From Acanthosepion lycidas (Eukaryota > Mollusca > Cephalopoda > Sepiida > Sepiidae), in assembly GCA_963932145.1 (NCBI GenBank), contig OZ010596.1, positions 81,240,875 to 81,304,874 of the forward strand: 64,000 nt of DNA, in the 5' to 3' direction. A program made the translations under genes and the position numbers. Each line of letters opens with the position of its first letter. Position 1 is the stretch's first letter. Positions 52,401 through 62,689 of the stretch are shown here, in pieces. Under the pieces are notes generated by a model, which was not told the origin of the DNA, made no database searches, and saw only the letters and a program-made list of their open reading frames with translations.

Positions 52401-52468
52401 CCTTCAAATCATCAAACAGCAAGAAGACGAAGCATTCGGTCGAGAAGAACATCGAAAAATCATCTTGA
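52401..52468 (+). CDS. AHI1: AHI1 terminal coding exon
   Basis: Acceptor gttttctttgcag. Completes Ala, then FKSSNSKKTKHSVEKNIEKS, S and TGA at 52466-52468. A short Lys/Ser-rich tail; human AHI1 continues for over 100 residues after the SH3. A further spliced form is possible but I see no better candidate exon downstream. Confidence 0.85.
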
Positions 52469-52755
52469 TGACTGAAGTTTTAAATTCAGAAAGACGAAGG
52501 AACAGCCTTGTGATTGATCCAACTTCCCTCCGCCCATTTTCTCATCCTATTTAGATACATTTTCTTCTTCCTATTTTTTTTTTTTTTACTCTTATTCTGT
52601 TAAAGCCATTCCACATCATTTCTGTGCTTCCCATAGAAAACATCATTTGTCTTTTAAAAATATCCACATCTATTTCTCTCTTCATTTGCTTCATTGAATC
52701 TGCTATCTACATCCTTATACTTTGCCTAATAAATCATATAATCCTCTGCCCCAAC
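52469..52755 (+). other. AHI1: AHI1 3' UTR, probable
   Basis: T/C-rich sequence after the stop with no known repeat, unlike its surroundings. It ends soon after AATAAA at 52728-52733, the best poly(A) signal. The exact cleavage site is inferred. Confidence 0.6.
52728..52733 (+). promoter_or_regulatory. AHI1: Candidate AHI1 poly(A) signal
   Basis: Canonical AATAAA, 260 bp after the stop, before a T-rich stretch (tatttttgtcttt, 52766-52778). Confidence 0.55.
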
Positions 52756-52934
52756 CAATCATATCTCAGATATTTTTGTCTTTAATCCACCAATCATATT
52801 GCTGCTGTTCGTTAACCAATTATATCCCAGTATTCTGCTGCTCGATTAAGGCAGCCAGTTTTTGTTCAATATCATTTTGCCTAGATCATCCAGCTTTTTC
52901 CTTTAATGCTCTCTTTGTCATCATACAACCAGGA

Positions 52935-53820
52935 ATCAGAAACATTTGATAAGGTATGGCACAAAGATCTATTTGAACTACTAGGAAAGCTCAATCTATT
53001 TTGGAAGGATGTTAGAATAATCCAGAACTCATACAGGGAGCAGACCACCTACATATGGATAGACACTAAATTGAGTAGCTATACAAAAAAATAGAAAGGG
53101 TTGTAAGACAAGGACGTGTTGTAAATATACAAAGCAACCCTTGCATCAACTTGGCCAATGATTTCCCCATGTTGTATTTCAATTCTTTATCTCATCGATA
53201 TGCACCATGAGCTGGGAAGTGGCCTGCTACATGCTCACAAGGTAACAATAAAAGACAAACATCACGTCACTTCCTTGGTATGATAATAAACTACATCTGG
53301 CAGCAATCAGGATATAGAAGGTTTTGTGAAGCGTGGAACTAACTCTTAATTGCAGTTGTTCTGATATCCACCCTTGACCTCAGGTAGTAACATCTGTTAG
53401 GATTCCAGCTATGGGGAAATTGTGAAACCCCAAACAAAAGCAAAATACTATGAAGGTATAAAAATACCAGCAATACATATTTATATAAAAAAATTACCAA
53501 CAATACCTATTTATAGTAAAATTAACAGCAATGCCTATTTATAGCAAAATGACTAACAAATTTTATATTTAGTTAAAGGCATAGAATTGCATTCAAAATA
53601 TATTTAGTTAAATATTTAGAAGCAGTTGAGGTTAAAATAAAACCACACCTTCTTTTTTTGTGTACATGTCCATCATGTCTGCACCTCAGATTTATTCAAC
53701 TTCTGATATGAGACTATCCTAAGAGAACTGGAGATGCTACCTGGATTCATAATCTTAATCATATAAAATACACAGATGATATTGTGTTGATGGCTGACAT
53801 GAAAAAAAATACAGAACCCC
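52935..53820 (+). mobile_element. E-family LINE RT fragment, split by SINE-B
   Basis: Reads ETFDKVWHKDLFELLGKLNL (RT motif), WKDVRIIQNSYREQTTYIW, and beyond the inserted SINE IIKYTDDIVLMADMKKN, where the catalytic YADD appears as YTDD. It is 5'-truncated and frameshifted. A Penelope-like element interrupts it from about 53830; the LINE probably resumes near 55505. Confidence 0.75.
53270..53640 (+). repeat. SINE-B inserted in a LINE
   Basis: cttccttggtatgataataa, actacatctggcagcaatca, ggttttgtgaagcgtggaac, then aggattccagctatggggaa and variable units accagcaatacatatttata, accaacaatacctatttata. Confidence 0.82.
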
Positions 53821-53829
53821 CTACACAGG

Positions 53830-55260
53830 GTAGTAAAAAATAGCAAGGAAAAAGTCCAAATTGATGAGTAATGGTAAGGATATATTTATGAATAAATATG
53901 ACAATAGGAAAACTAGTAATTGTTGACGTGTTTCGTCCAATGTGGGCTTTATCAAAACAAAATACGAAATAACTAATAAAAACAAAAACAGAATGTTCCT
54001 AGCAACTGGAATGTAGAGAAATGCTGTTTTCATATTTTTAACTGAAAATGACGTCAGTATTTGTCACGTGTGGAGAATATTGTCATTATATCTGTGTTGA
54101 TGTATTCAACCATTTTCTTTTGATTTTATGAATCTGTTGTGTATATTTGGTTGTAAGAGCAGTAATTTTGTTAAGAAAGGTGAAATGGAGAAAAAACCTG
54201 GCCATATTATGAATTTAATTTTTGAAGAGTGGTTTGAGTAGAAACTGATTATATCATTTTTGTTTGTAGCCTTTCTGTAAATGTCAAAATTAAATCTGGA
54301 ATTATTATAGGTTTCTATCTAAGAGCATTAAGAATCTGTAGTCCCCAATATTTATTTAAAGAAGAAAAATATATAGAAAACACATTCAAAAACCTACAAT
54401 ACCCATATCATTTCATCCACAACGCAAGAAGAAAGGCATACAAAATATACAACCGCAACAAGAATAATAACATAATCTGCAATAGTAAATCACATGAAAA
54501 CAGATACATAATACTACCGACCAATTCTGTCACATCCACTATCCAGAATAACCTATCCCATCTAAATAATCTTAGAATAGTTACACTTCCAAAACTATTA
54601 TGGATATACTAAGATCTTCAAACAATAATATCAATAATATTTCTGAAGCAGGCATTTATAAAATAAATTGCCAAAAGTGTTCCTCTCAATATATTGGAGA
54701 AACAAGTAGAAGTTTGAAAAAACGCATTTATGAGCACAAAAGAGACCTCACAAAAAACAACTTAGATAATGCACTAGTCATACATAGAAATAAATTCAAC
54801 CATAATTTTGATTTTAAAAATGCTACACTCATAAAAATAGAAAATAACTCACTCAGAAGGAAAATTCTAGACAGTGCCACCATAGAAAATTGCCCAAATA
54901 TTAATCTATGCCCAGGTTTTTTCTCCACTTCACCTTCTTAACAAAATTACTGCTCTCACAAACAAATATACACAACAGATTCATAAAATCAAAAGAAAAT
55001 GGTTGAATACATCAACACAGATATAATGACAATATTCTCCACACGTGACAATTACTGACGTTATTTTTCAGTTAAAAAATATGAAAATAGCGTTTCTCTA
55101 CATTCCAGTTGCTAGGTACATTCTGTTTTTGTTTTTATTAGTTACCTTGTTCAGTTCATTTTCGTATTTTGCTTTGATAAAGTCCACATTGGACGAAACG
55201 TGCCAGCAATTATTAGTTTTCCTATTGTCATTTTTATTCATAAATATTGTCTTCTCTACT
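53830..55260 (+). mobile_element. Penelope-like element, 5'-truncated
   Basis: The + strand carries a C-terminal part: a palm/thumb-end stretch GFYLRALRICSPQYLFKEEK (about 54310-54370), then a GIY-YIG endonuclease: GIYKINCQKCSSQYIGETS, LKKRIYEHKRDL, and closing CPGFFSTSP. The arm at about 53885-54205 is the inverse of about 54905-55225, giving ~320-bp inverted flanks like Penelope terminal repeats. The RT domain is mostly absent and the copy is broken. Confidence 0.85.
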
Positions 55261-55504
55261 GGTTAAATCGGAGAAATTTTCATACAAGGATATATTTGCA
55301 AGCTCCCTTGAATGGATTATGCCACAAAAGCAAATTTAAATTGGGTGTCCCATGCATATATAGGACTAAGGACAAAAAACTATCTACTTAAGCTCCTTCA
55401 GCAATTGCCCTTTGTGAATACATTGGGTACCATAGATTAACCCTAGCCCTTTCCCTTAGGAGAGATACTATTTGCAAGGACAGCCCCCTGGAGTTAATCA
55501 CATT
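55261..55504. other. Unassigned piece between elements
   Basis: Mixed-composition DNA between the Penelope-like element and the resumed LINE. On the reverse strand a peptide trace VNLWYPMYSQRAIAEGA is not recognised. Confidence 0.35.
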
Positions 55505-55620
55505 GAAGAAGACAGAAAGTATGGTCATCAGCAAAAGAGAAAGCCTAAAATGCAAGTTGCAAATTATTGATGTCAACATCAAGCAAGTACAGAAGTTTAG
55601 GTAGCTTGGAAGTGTTTTGG
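55505..55620 (+). mobile_element. E-family LINE, continuation
   Basis: LKKTESMVISKRESLKCKL and NIKQVQKFR, corresponding to the family stretch after the catalytic box (..KKTE.MVISKR..) and before FKYLGSVL. Confidence 0.72.
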
Positions 55621-55621
55621 T

Positions 55622-55700
55622 GCAATTTGAACCCACATCTCAGGGTTAGAAAGTGAATAATCTTCACCATTAGATAGTATAGATATAGGTAATTGACCCT
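55622..55700 (-). repeat. tRNA-like SINE fragment
   Basis: The reverse strand reads ctaaccctgagatgtgggtt and caaattg, a B-box-like end similar to that at 17590-17640. Confidence 0.45.
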
Positions 55701-56160
55701 GATATGGCATCTCATCTGCAGTCGCTCTCTTACAGATTTGCCGTTGCTTCCCTCTGTCTTTTTTACAAATACTTTCACAGTAACTGTTCTGATGAGCTGC
55801 TTTTGCTGGTTCCCACACTTCATGAATTTAAGCGTCCAACTAGGCTGGCATCTTGCTTTCACCCCTTCACTGTTGAAACTGTTAAATGTAGCCGTCTCTT
55901 CTACTCCAGTAGCTTCTTGTCTCACACCTCTCGCCTGTGGAACTCTCTTCCCATTTCTTGTTTTCCTGATAGCTATAATCTCCAACTATTCAGATGTAAT
56001 GTCAATCGACGTCTCCAGATGCCTTGATCTATCTATCCCCTATCCTTCTCTTCATCCTTTCCTCTATCACTCCTCTTTGCTCTCGTTCCAACTCTCTGTA
56101 ACCCCTTGTGTGCTAGTGGCTTCCCGCCTTGCTTGGAGTGAAATGCTTAAAAAAAACCCA
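55700..56160 (+). mobile_element. J-family LINE 3' copy, well preserved
   Basis: Best C-terminal reading of the family: SLCLFYKYFHSNCSDELLLL, VPTLHEFKRPTRLASCFHPF, TVETVKCSRLFYSSSFLSHT, SRLWNSLPISCFPDSYNLQL. Then the 3' UTR and taaccccttgtgtgctagtg. Few frameshifts, so relatively young. Confidence 0.85.
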
Positions 56161-56164
56161 AAGA

Positions 56165-56570
56165 TATGGCATAAAGTCATGTGTACCATATGTAACCTGA
56201 TGATAATAATCTGTTAGTAACTTTGTTTTGTCTTCTATTCAACATAATAGTACTTATTGAGGATCTAACTGTTCAGGTTCATGATCCATAGCATACCATG
56301 AGATGCAAACATATGATATGACTGCTTCAGGGACAATGAATTATTCAGGTGTTTTCCTATTAGGTTTGATTAGTTAGAAAAACGAACTGACATTGTTGTG
56401 TTTATTTCTTCTCTTAAGACATTTGTTGGAAATTAATCAACTAGGGATCAAAATTGTTTGGCTGGCATTGGCTGGCAATATCCTAACCATTTTTATACAT
56501 CATAATATAGCCACAAACAACAGAAACCCATTTTGCTGGAACATAATTCTGTTCTACCTGTTAATAATAT
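56165..56570. other. Intergenic sequence, nothing recognised
   Basis: AT-rich with no supportable feature. Confidence 0.35.
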
Positions 56571-56574
56571 AGAT

Positions 56575-56790
56575 ATCATCCTTACATGCAAGCCACTAGC
56601 TGTCTGCTGGTGGGCCACAGATCGCAGTGACAGCGGTCCTATGGTGGCAGCCACCGGCGGGCCTCTAGTTGTGCACTAAGGGTAACATTGCTGAGAGGAA
56701 CACACCAGCTGTCAGACAGCGGGCCACTGGTGGTAAACACTAGTGGCATGCCACCCAGTGGCAGATTGGTGGCTTGCGTGTAGGGATGCA
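56575..56790. mobile_element. GC-rich palindromic element
   Basis: gcaagccactagctgtctgc, tggtgggccac on the left pairs with gtggcatgccacccagtggc, agattggtggcttgc on the right. Inner parts also pair (gacagcggtcc, accggcgggcc, agacagcgggcc). GC content is far above the surrounding DNA. It has no ORF and no relative elsewhere in the window. Confidence 0.65.
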
Positions 56791-56937
56791 GCTCATTACA
56801 ACCTGATGCATGAATGGGACACGGTTGGTATCTAAACCAGCTCCTCCACTAACTTTTCTGTTGGCATGGCACCTCACAAGACAAAAGAAAAGACCTATCA
56901 AAGGGTGGATGAGCTTCTTATAGGAGCTAATGACACA

Positions 56938-56940
<3 letters not shown>

Positions 56941-57000
<60 letters not shown>
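56941..57000. repeat. (GT)n(TA)n microsatellite
   Basis: gt tract then ta tract, about 60 bp. Confidence 0.95.
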
Positions 57001-57001
<1 letters not shown>

Positions 57002-57004
57002 AAA

Positions 57005-57180
57005 GGCTAGGATGGGTTCTCGAACTTTGAATGCCAACCTTCTTGGTATCTTGATAAAAACACTTGGTGTGCTTGGACTACCATGAGTGTCTTAGTTGCG
57101 TGTTAGGAAGAGCATCTGGCCTTGTAAAACCTTGCCTCAAATCATTGTAACAAGTTCCCTATCAGACAGTACCTACCTTG
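57005..57180 (+). repeat. SINE-like block
   Basis: gcgtgttaggaagagcatct, ggccttgtaaaaccttgcct: the ggaagggcatcyggcc motif is common in molluscan SINEs as I remember them. The head is not identifiable. Confidence 0.35.
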
Positions 57181-57529
57181 CTTTGTGTATAATTAATCTC
57201 GGCAAAAAAAAAAAATGCTATGTAATATAGTCCATTAACAAGTTTTTAATAATAATAGCTGTTGACATTCTAAAAATAGTTTTACATTCACTCATAGTGA
57301 ATGAGATCCATAGTAATTTAGGTAATGTAAAACATTTTAGACGAAAAGACAATCAAAAACACTGCTAAGAGGTGAGCTTCTTGGTAATTCAAATTTCTTT
57401 GATTTCTAATAAGCTGGCAAATTATTTTTGGCTATCATGGACGTTAGTTCTTGATTGCACTAAATATTTCATGAAAAGATTTAAGCTTTTTTTTTTTTAA
57501 TAGGGACATGAGTGTATATGGATTTATTA

Positions 57530-57830
57530 TTTAAACTAGCAATGAGTTTATCTTACATATGTCTTTCGGCTAACTTGGCAGAATGAAAAAATAGATTCTC
57601 CCTACCGAAAGACACAACTATAAAAGATTTGCTTATTACAAATCTGCACTATTTCACTTTCAAAAAGTTTTATAGACAGAAATTTGAATTGCCAATGGGA
57701 TCACCTCTTAGTTATGTATTTACTTGTCTTTTCTTAGAATGTAAAACTTGATAATGAAATAGCTTATATATTATGAGAATTGCTTCTATAACATTTCCTC
57801 TATTTTTGAAAACTTGAATGACTAGAAAAA
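57530..57830 (+). mobile_element. Penelope-like RT fragment
   Basis: KDLLITNLHYFTFKKFYRQK then FELPMGSPLSYVFTCLFLE. The F..KFYxQxxGLPMGSPLSPVxAxLFLE block is the Penelope-type RT signature. The stretch is short and broken. Confidence 0.75.
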
Positions 57831-57849
57831 AATTCTCCACTATTTAGGA

Positions 57850-58500
57850 TAACTAGCAGACTTTTTCTATGTGTTGTTCTCCTTCAGGATATAGGCAGTT
57901 ATGGCTCTCCCCAACTTCTTGCTCTTTGTAGCTCTTAGTATTGATTTTTTTTTTTGCTATCTTACCTAATCCTTGTTCTGTCAACCATTTACTTGTTAGG
58001 TAGGTTACTTGCTGCTTTCCTCTTGCCTTCAATATGTCCTGTGAGTATCAAATTTACCAAGCCCTCTTTCCACATTATGTGCTTTAGAAATTTCAACTAT
58101 CTTTTTCTGATTCTAAGTATAAATGTCTTTTTTAATTCCATTTTCCCTAAAATCTGGTTGTTACTCACATGTTCAGTCCATGGTATTCTCTTTTTTGTTG
58201 CTTCAAGTCTCTTTAGCCATGAGGAGATTGTCCAGTATTCACTGCCACATAGGAAAACTGATATTACATAACAGTTTGTTGATACTTTGCTCAGCTTATG
58301 AAAGGCATCTTCTGCTATCTCAACGTGCCTTTGGATTTGGGGTATCACATTTTCTATTCCCTGTTAAAAAAATCCTTCATTATTTAAATTTTTGTACTTG
58401 CTTGATTATGGCTTCTCCAAATTCACACCTTGGGCTATTCTTTTTGTTGACAGCCATACGTTGTCTTCTTACAATTGATTTTTAGTCTTTTCTTCAGACT
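57850..58500 (-). mobile_element. E-family LINE C-terminal part
   Basis: The reverse strand gives FHKLSKVSTNCYVISVFLCG, SEYWTISSWLKRLEATKK and WTEHVSNNQILGKMELKKTF, matching the C-terminal part of the family (compare 29488-29900). The portion with the RT catalytic box is at 59180-59560, separated by SINE and poly-A material. Confidence 0.78.
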
Positions 58501-58899
58501 GGATAACAGAGAATGATTATCTGATCAAAGACAGGACATAGTGCTAAGCAGAGTCTAAACTGGACAGACACGTCTTACACAAAGCAGAAACTGCACCTCG
58601 GTGTATTTCTTGTGACTAATTGTTCACTGTTAAGCACATCCTAATAGACAGCAAATAATGCAAGAAAACACACAACAAATACTATGATGTATAAAACCAT
58701 ACCATGCTTTTTAAAAATGCATCTGTTTCTCAAATAATAGGCCACCTAAAAGAAGTAGGCTGCTTCCAGCACTTATCAAAGAAAGAACTATAATCTTTTT
58801 ATCTATAAAGTATATATCTAAAAAAACAAATGTTTACCCTGAAAGTATAAAATGGCATACCAAACATCTGTAATCAAAGCCATAAAGTTGAGTACAAAA

Positions 58900-59012
58900 T
58901 ATTTGGATTTCGGCATTGAGTGACCATGATGGTTGTCATCAACCAACCAAGCAATTCGGTGTTAATGACTCATAGTAGAATTGATATGACAGTAAAATAA
59001 CCAATCAATCAA
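58900..59012 (+). repeat. SINE tails, two in series
   Basis: tttcggcattgagtgaccat, ggttgtcatcaaccaacc and then ttcggtgttaatgactcata, gaattgatatgacagtaaaa with AATCAATC: two copies of the shared tail next to each other. Confidence 0.6.
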
Positions 59013-59026
59013 TATATGATTGAAAT

Positions 59027-59102
59027 TAATATTTTCTAATTTTGTAACTCCCTAAGTTATTTGTTAATGATATTGGAATGTTAAAAAAAAAAATTTATAA
59101 AA

Positions 59103-59139
<37 letters not shown>

Positions 59140-59180
59140 ATAAAAAACATCTTAATATTTTATGTGAGCAATTGTTGAAT
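59027..59180 (+). repeat. Duplicated AT-rich block, copy one
   Basis: ttgtaactccctaagttatt, tgttaatgatattggaatgt, poly-A, aaaacatcttaatattttat, gtgagcaattgttgaat; the same order occurs at 62318-62495. Confidence 0.75.
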
Positions 59181-59560
59181 CAATCATCTTCTCGCTTTCC
59201 TTTTCTGTCTTCTGTAGGAGTTCTTGCAGTGTCCTTTCTATGTCTTCTCTCAACACTGTGTCATTTGCATATTTTATATTGTTAAGCCTGTGGCTGCCAA
59301 TAATGAATCCTGCTAGGACTTCTAATTCTCTCTGGATCTCCTCGCTGTAGAAGTCAATTAAGTCTGGCGAGAAGACTCATCCTTGTCTTACACCCCTTTT
59401 ATATTTTTGCGTATTTACTGAATATGTTTTTCTCTTAGTATACAGGCAGTTCACACCCAGTATAAATTCCGGATTATTCTTATATCTTTCCCATAAAAAT
59501 TTCAGTTTTCTTATTTGAATTTTCTGACAGATAATAATTCATAAGTTCCTGATTGAATAA
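59180..59560 (-). mobile_element. E-family LINE RT part
   Basis: The reverse strand reads SPDLIDFYSEEIQRELEVLA, GFIIGSHRLNNIKYANDTVL (catalytic box as YAND) and EDIERTLQELLQKTEKES. It is the upstream part of the same element as 57850-58500. Confidence 0.8.
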
Positions 59561-60014
59561 GCTCCTTGCAAGTTCCCCAACTATAAAATGCCTGTGGATA
59601 TTCTCCCTTTTATATTTGTTAACTATTTGAGCTTAACAACTTTAGCAAAATATTGCAATAACAATTATAAGTATGAATGCAGGTCATTATTTAAAGAAGT
59701 AAGAGGGTACAAATCAAAAGAATCACAATATGCAGTTTTCCATTTCCTAGAAGCAGATGCTAGATGCATGAGAGTGTTATCACCACCTCTATCTTCCCTT
59801 TCTTCTTATTGTGTATGTTTTTTTTTTCTCACTAAAACCCTACAGTATTTCTAATATATTTTTTCTTCCTTTTTCGCAGTCAAAATGGAATGGTTCATTA
59901 TTTATACAAGGTAATGACAGAGGTAATGGACATGCTAACTAACATACTAACTAAGGAAGAAATATGCAGAATTATCATATGATTCCCTTGCACACATGAT
60001 ACTGTTCTCATATA

Positions 60015-60552
60015 TGAGGTCAGATCAAAAAAGTATTGGTGCTATAAAAAGAAAACTACAACATCTATCAATTCCCTAATTAATCTCCTTCTAAGTAGTC
60101 CCCTTCTGAAGCCACTTTATCCAGAGTCATTTCCATTGATGGAAACATTCCTGGAACTCCTTTTTTTGGGATAGCGAGCAGCTGCCTTTTCACATTCTCT
60201 TGGATTTCCTCGATGACTTGAAAGCTTGTTCCTTTCAAGTGAGATTTGATTTTTGAAGAGGAAAAAATTTGCAAGGGTCGATAGCTGGAGAATTTGGTGG
60301 TTGTCAGTCCTGGAGGATTTTGTGCCTGGCCCAACACTGCTGCACAAGGCATGATCACTGATGTAACCTGTGTGAAATGACCACACACTTTCCTTCCACG
60401 CACTGCAAATAAACAGCAGAAGTAAGTGAAAACGTAACTTATTGAGTATGTGCTGCATGAGCTCAAGGTTGGTCTGTGCCAAGCAGTTTCACTCTGCATA
60501 CTTTAGCTCCATTACCACAGTAACAGTCCTGATACTTTTTGACTGGACCTCA
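60015..60552 (-). mobile_element. mariner element, internally deleted
   Basis: Inverted ends tgaggtcagatcaaaaaagt (left) and the inverse of actttttgactggacctca (right). The reverse strand, open from 60499 to 60080, ends with KIKSHLKGTSFQVIEEIQEN, VKRQLLAIPKKGVPGMF and SEGDYLEGD, the C-terminus of a mariner transposase (..FQxxEEIQEN..EGDYFEGD). Most of the catalytic core is missing and replaced by shorter unrelated sequence, so it is a deletion derivative. Confidence 0.85.
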
Positions 60553-60574
60553 TCGGTGATGCATCTGTAATGAG

Positions 60575-61070
60575 TAGGCAGGCTTTCCTACCGCCCGGTC
60601 AACACTCCTCCCCCTTCTCTTGGACATGAGTAGAGGCTCACGCCTTGTTTCTTGTTTAGGAAGGGGTTCCTGGTACTCTCTCTCTCTCTGGACTCTGTAC
60701 TAGTGCAGCTCTGTTTCTCCCATGATGTGTGCAATCTGTGGCATTGCCTCTTCATTCTGAGGGTACATGGTTGACAGTTTCCTGATTGCTGTTTCCGACT
60801 GGTAGTTAGGAGCCCTAACTCTTGCGTAGCGTCTTGAGCGGCCGCTCTGATCAACAGTTGTATAATACCAGGGTGTTTGTAGTGCCATGTCGTGCATGGA
60901 AAGGTGTCCTTGCAGTCACCTCCAGTGGGCAACCCTGAGGCCACATTATGATGCAGGTTGTGCCAACTCCTCTCTCCCCACATCATGGTCGATAACTGTC
61001 TGCTTCTTTTACTTCGGGCCTTCTCATCTTCAGACCATAATTCCACATGATGACATACAAAGATCAAAAC
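60575..61070. other. GC-richer block with 159-codon reverse ORF
   Basis: Markedly higher GC than its neighbours. The reverse strand is open from 61067 to 60588 and a second frame has DQSGRSRRYARVRAPNYQSE. No motif was recognised. It directly abuts a J-family LINE at 61072 and may be the sequence carried with it or a separate broken element. Confidence 0.35.
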
Positions 61071-61071
61071 T

Positions 61072-61345
61072 CCTAAATATAGCCGTCTCTTCTACTCCAA
61101 TAGCTTCATGTCTCGCACCACTCGCCTGTGGAACTCCCTTCCCTATTCCAGTTTCCCTGAGAGCTATAATCTCCAACTATTCAAATGTAATGTCAATCGA
61201 CATCTCCAGTTGCCTTGATATATCCACTATCCTTCTCCTCATCCTTTCCTCTATCACTCCTATCTGATCTTGCTCCAAATCTTCTGTAACCCCTTGCATC
61301 CTAGTGGCTTCCCGCCTTGCTTGGGGTGAAAAGCTTAAAAAAAAG
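61072..61345 (+). mobile_element. J-family LINE 3' copy
   Basis: tagccgtctcttctactcca, cgcctgtggaactcccttcc, ctccaactattcaaatgtaa, taaccccttgcatcctagtg, ttgcttggggtgaaaagctt and A-rich end. Very similar to 55890-56160. Confidence 0.85.
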
Positions 61346-61349
61346 ATTT

Positions 61350-61775
61350 CAGAAAAGTATTACCAAATTTTTTTTTTAATTTGACAAAAACGTCCCATTT
61401 CCATCATCTCCTTTGAAGTTGTCCTCTTGGCTCCCAAATGCTACTAAACTTTTTGGATAGCACATCATATACCTGTATACATATAATTTGGGAAAATCAT
61501 CTCCAGGGAAGCCTATTTGATATATAATGCTTTATACCTAAAAGGTTTGTAACCAATGACTACAATTTTAACCTGTTCAAATCTAGGATTAACATTTATC
61601 TTCCCCACAAATCTGCATAAACCCTGCCTCTTACTCTCAAATCCTCTACCTTGAGTAGTTCTCGAGCCTTGTACAGGGTGAATATTGTAAAAAAAAGAAA
61701 AAAAGACAATTATTTTTTACTTTCTTAAATAATTATATTGTATACAATATTAATTCAGATTTTCATCTAATACTT
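61350..61775. other. Intergenic sequence, nothing recognised
   Basis: AT-rich; no feature that I can support. Confidence 0.35.
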
Positions 61776-61789
61776 AGGCTTATGACCAC

Positions 61790-62150
61790 ATCACGTTGAG
61801 ACATTGGTTCCTTCTACGATCAACGAAGCTTACCTACTATGTGAATGGATGACCACTTGGGAATCCCACGTGCTGTAATCTTTGATGTGTAGGTTGTGGT
61901 TAATGGCTCAAAATTATTAATCGGGGAGTACAGTTGGAATTCCTGTTGGGTTGATTATGTTCACTTATGTGCACAAAGCCTTGGGAAAGGTATGAATCTA
62001 ACTCTTCTCTCCCCAGCTATGGGTTAATTAGTAAGACTTGCATCAGTAAATCATTACCTCTTCAAAAAAAAAAATTATCATAATCAAAATATTTTGTAGC
62101 TTTAAATAACCCATAAAGGGTTGATAAGCCGTGAAAAAAACAAATCAAAC
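61790..62150 (+). repeat. 5S-tRNA composite SINE
   Basis: Head cttatgaccacatcacgttg, agacattggttccttctacg, atcaacgaagcttacctact, gaatggatgaccacttggga; tRNA-like module (gtaggttgtggttaatggct, acagttggaattcctgttgg); then tgtgcacaaagccttgggaa, ctatgggttaattagtaaga, ctttaaataacccataaagg, tgataagccgtgaaaaaaac. Confidence 0.88.
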
Positions 62151-62317
62151 GGTCAATGACAACTTATTCATTTTCTCTGCAACCGTCCATATATTTTATT
62201 GAATGCTCTTTTGCATGATAGCAATACAGTATTTTATATTATTTATCCAGGTTATAAAAAAAGTCCCCTCTCCAAATTTGATTATGTAACTCAACAATTT
62301 TTTAGGTAATTTTTTTT

Positions 62318-62495
62318 ATATAATTAATATTTTGTAATTTTGAAACACCCTAAGTTATTTGTTAATGATATTCAAATGTTAAAAAAAAAAAAATTATAAA
62401 AATTTCTAAAAAAAAAAAAAAAAAAAAAAGAAAAATAATTATTGAAATAAAAAAAAACATCTTAACATTTTATGTGTGTAATTGTTGAATTATTT
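62318..62495 (+). repeat. Duplicated AT-rich block, copy two
   Basis: tgaaacaccctaagttattt, gttaatgatattcaaatgtt, poly-A, acatcttaacattttatgtg, taattgttgaatta; see 59027-59180. Different surroundings on both sides, so it is a dispersed repeat or a segmental duplication. Confidence 0.75.
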
Positions 62496-62689
62496 TTCTA
62501 ATTATGTTTATAACAGATTGATAATATTGTAATTGGAACATCTTAAGATTCAACAAAAAGGTTTAGCCCAGTGGCTTGGCAAGCATTTTTAGTCATTACC
62601 CAACAGATGACTATTTCCAGGGATGCTTTTATCCTGAAACTTTACATCTATTTTAGAGTCATATGCAATTATCTGAAATAGATGACTTA

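Larger units (their letters stand above)
7506..52468 (+). other. AHI1: AHI1 (jouberin) gene, 3' eleven exons
   Basis: Jouberin is a scaffold of the ciliary transition zone; human AHI1 is mutated in Joubert syndrome. It has a central WD40 propeller and a C-terminal SH3 domain. Here eleven exons join in frame (53, 95, 134, 144, 82, 100, 133, 65, 57, 160 and 68 bp) to give 362 residues and a stop. The order follows vertebrate AHI1: a WTxxKxI... segment, GIPI...GRRLLVH, STLSPCGTLVFAGSEDNRAYVW, a YxYDP blade end, a variable linker, then a complete SH3. All introns are GT-AG and reading phase is preserved across every join. Upstream exons (coiled coil and earlier WD repeats) are outside the window. 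The tail after SH3 is about 20 residues, far shorter than the human tail. The genomic span is 45 kb because of repeats. Confidence 0.93.

Noticed and set aside
60080-60499. 139-residue host protein
   Set aside because: Its C-terminal half is a mariner transposase end and the ends are inverted repeats; it is a deletion derivative.
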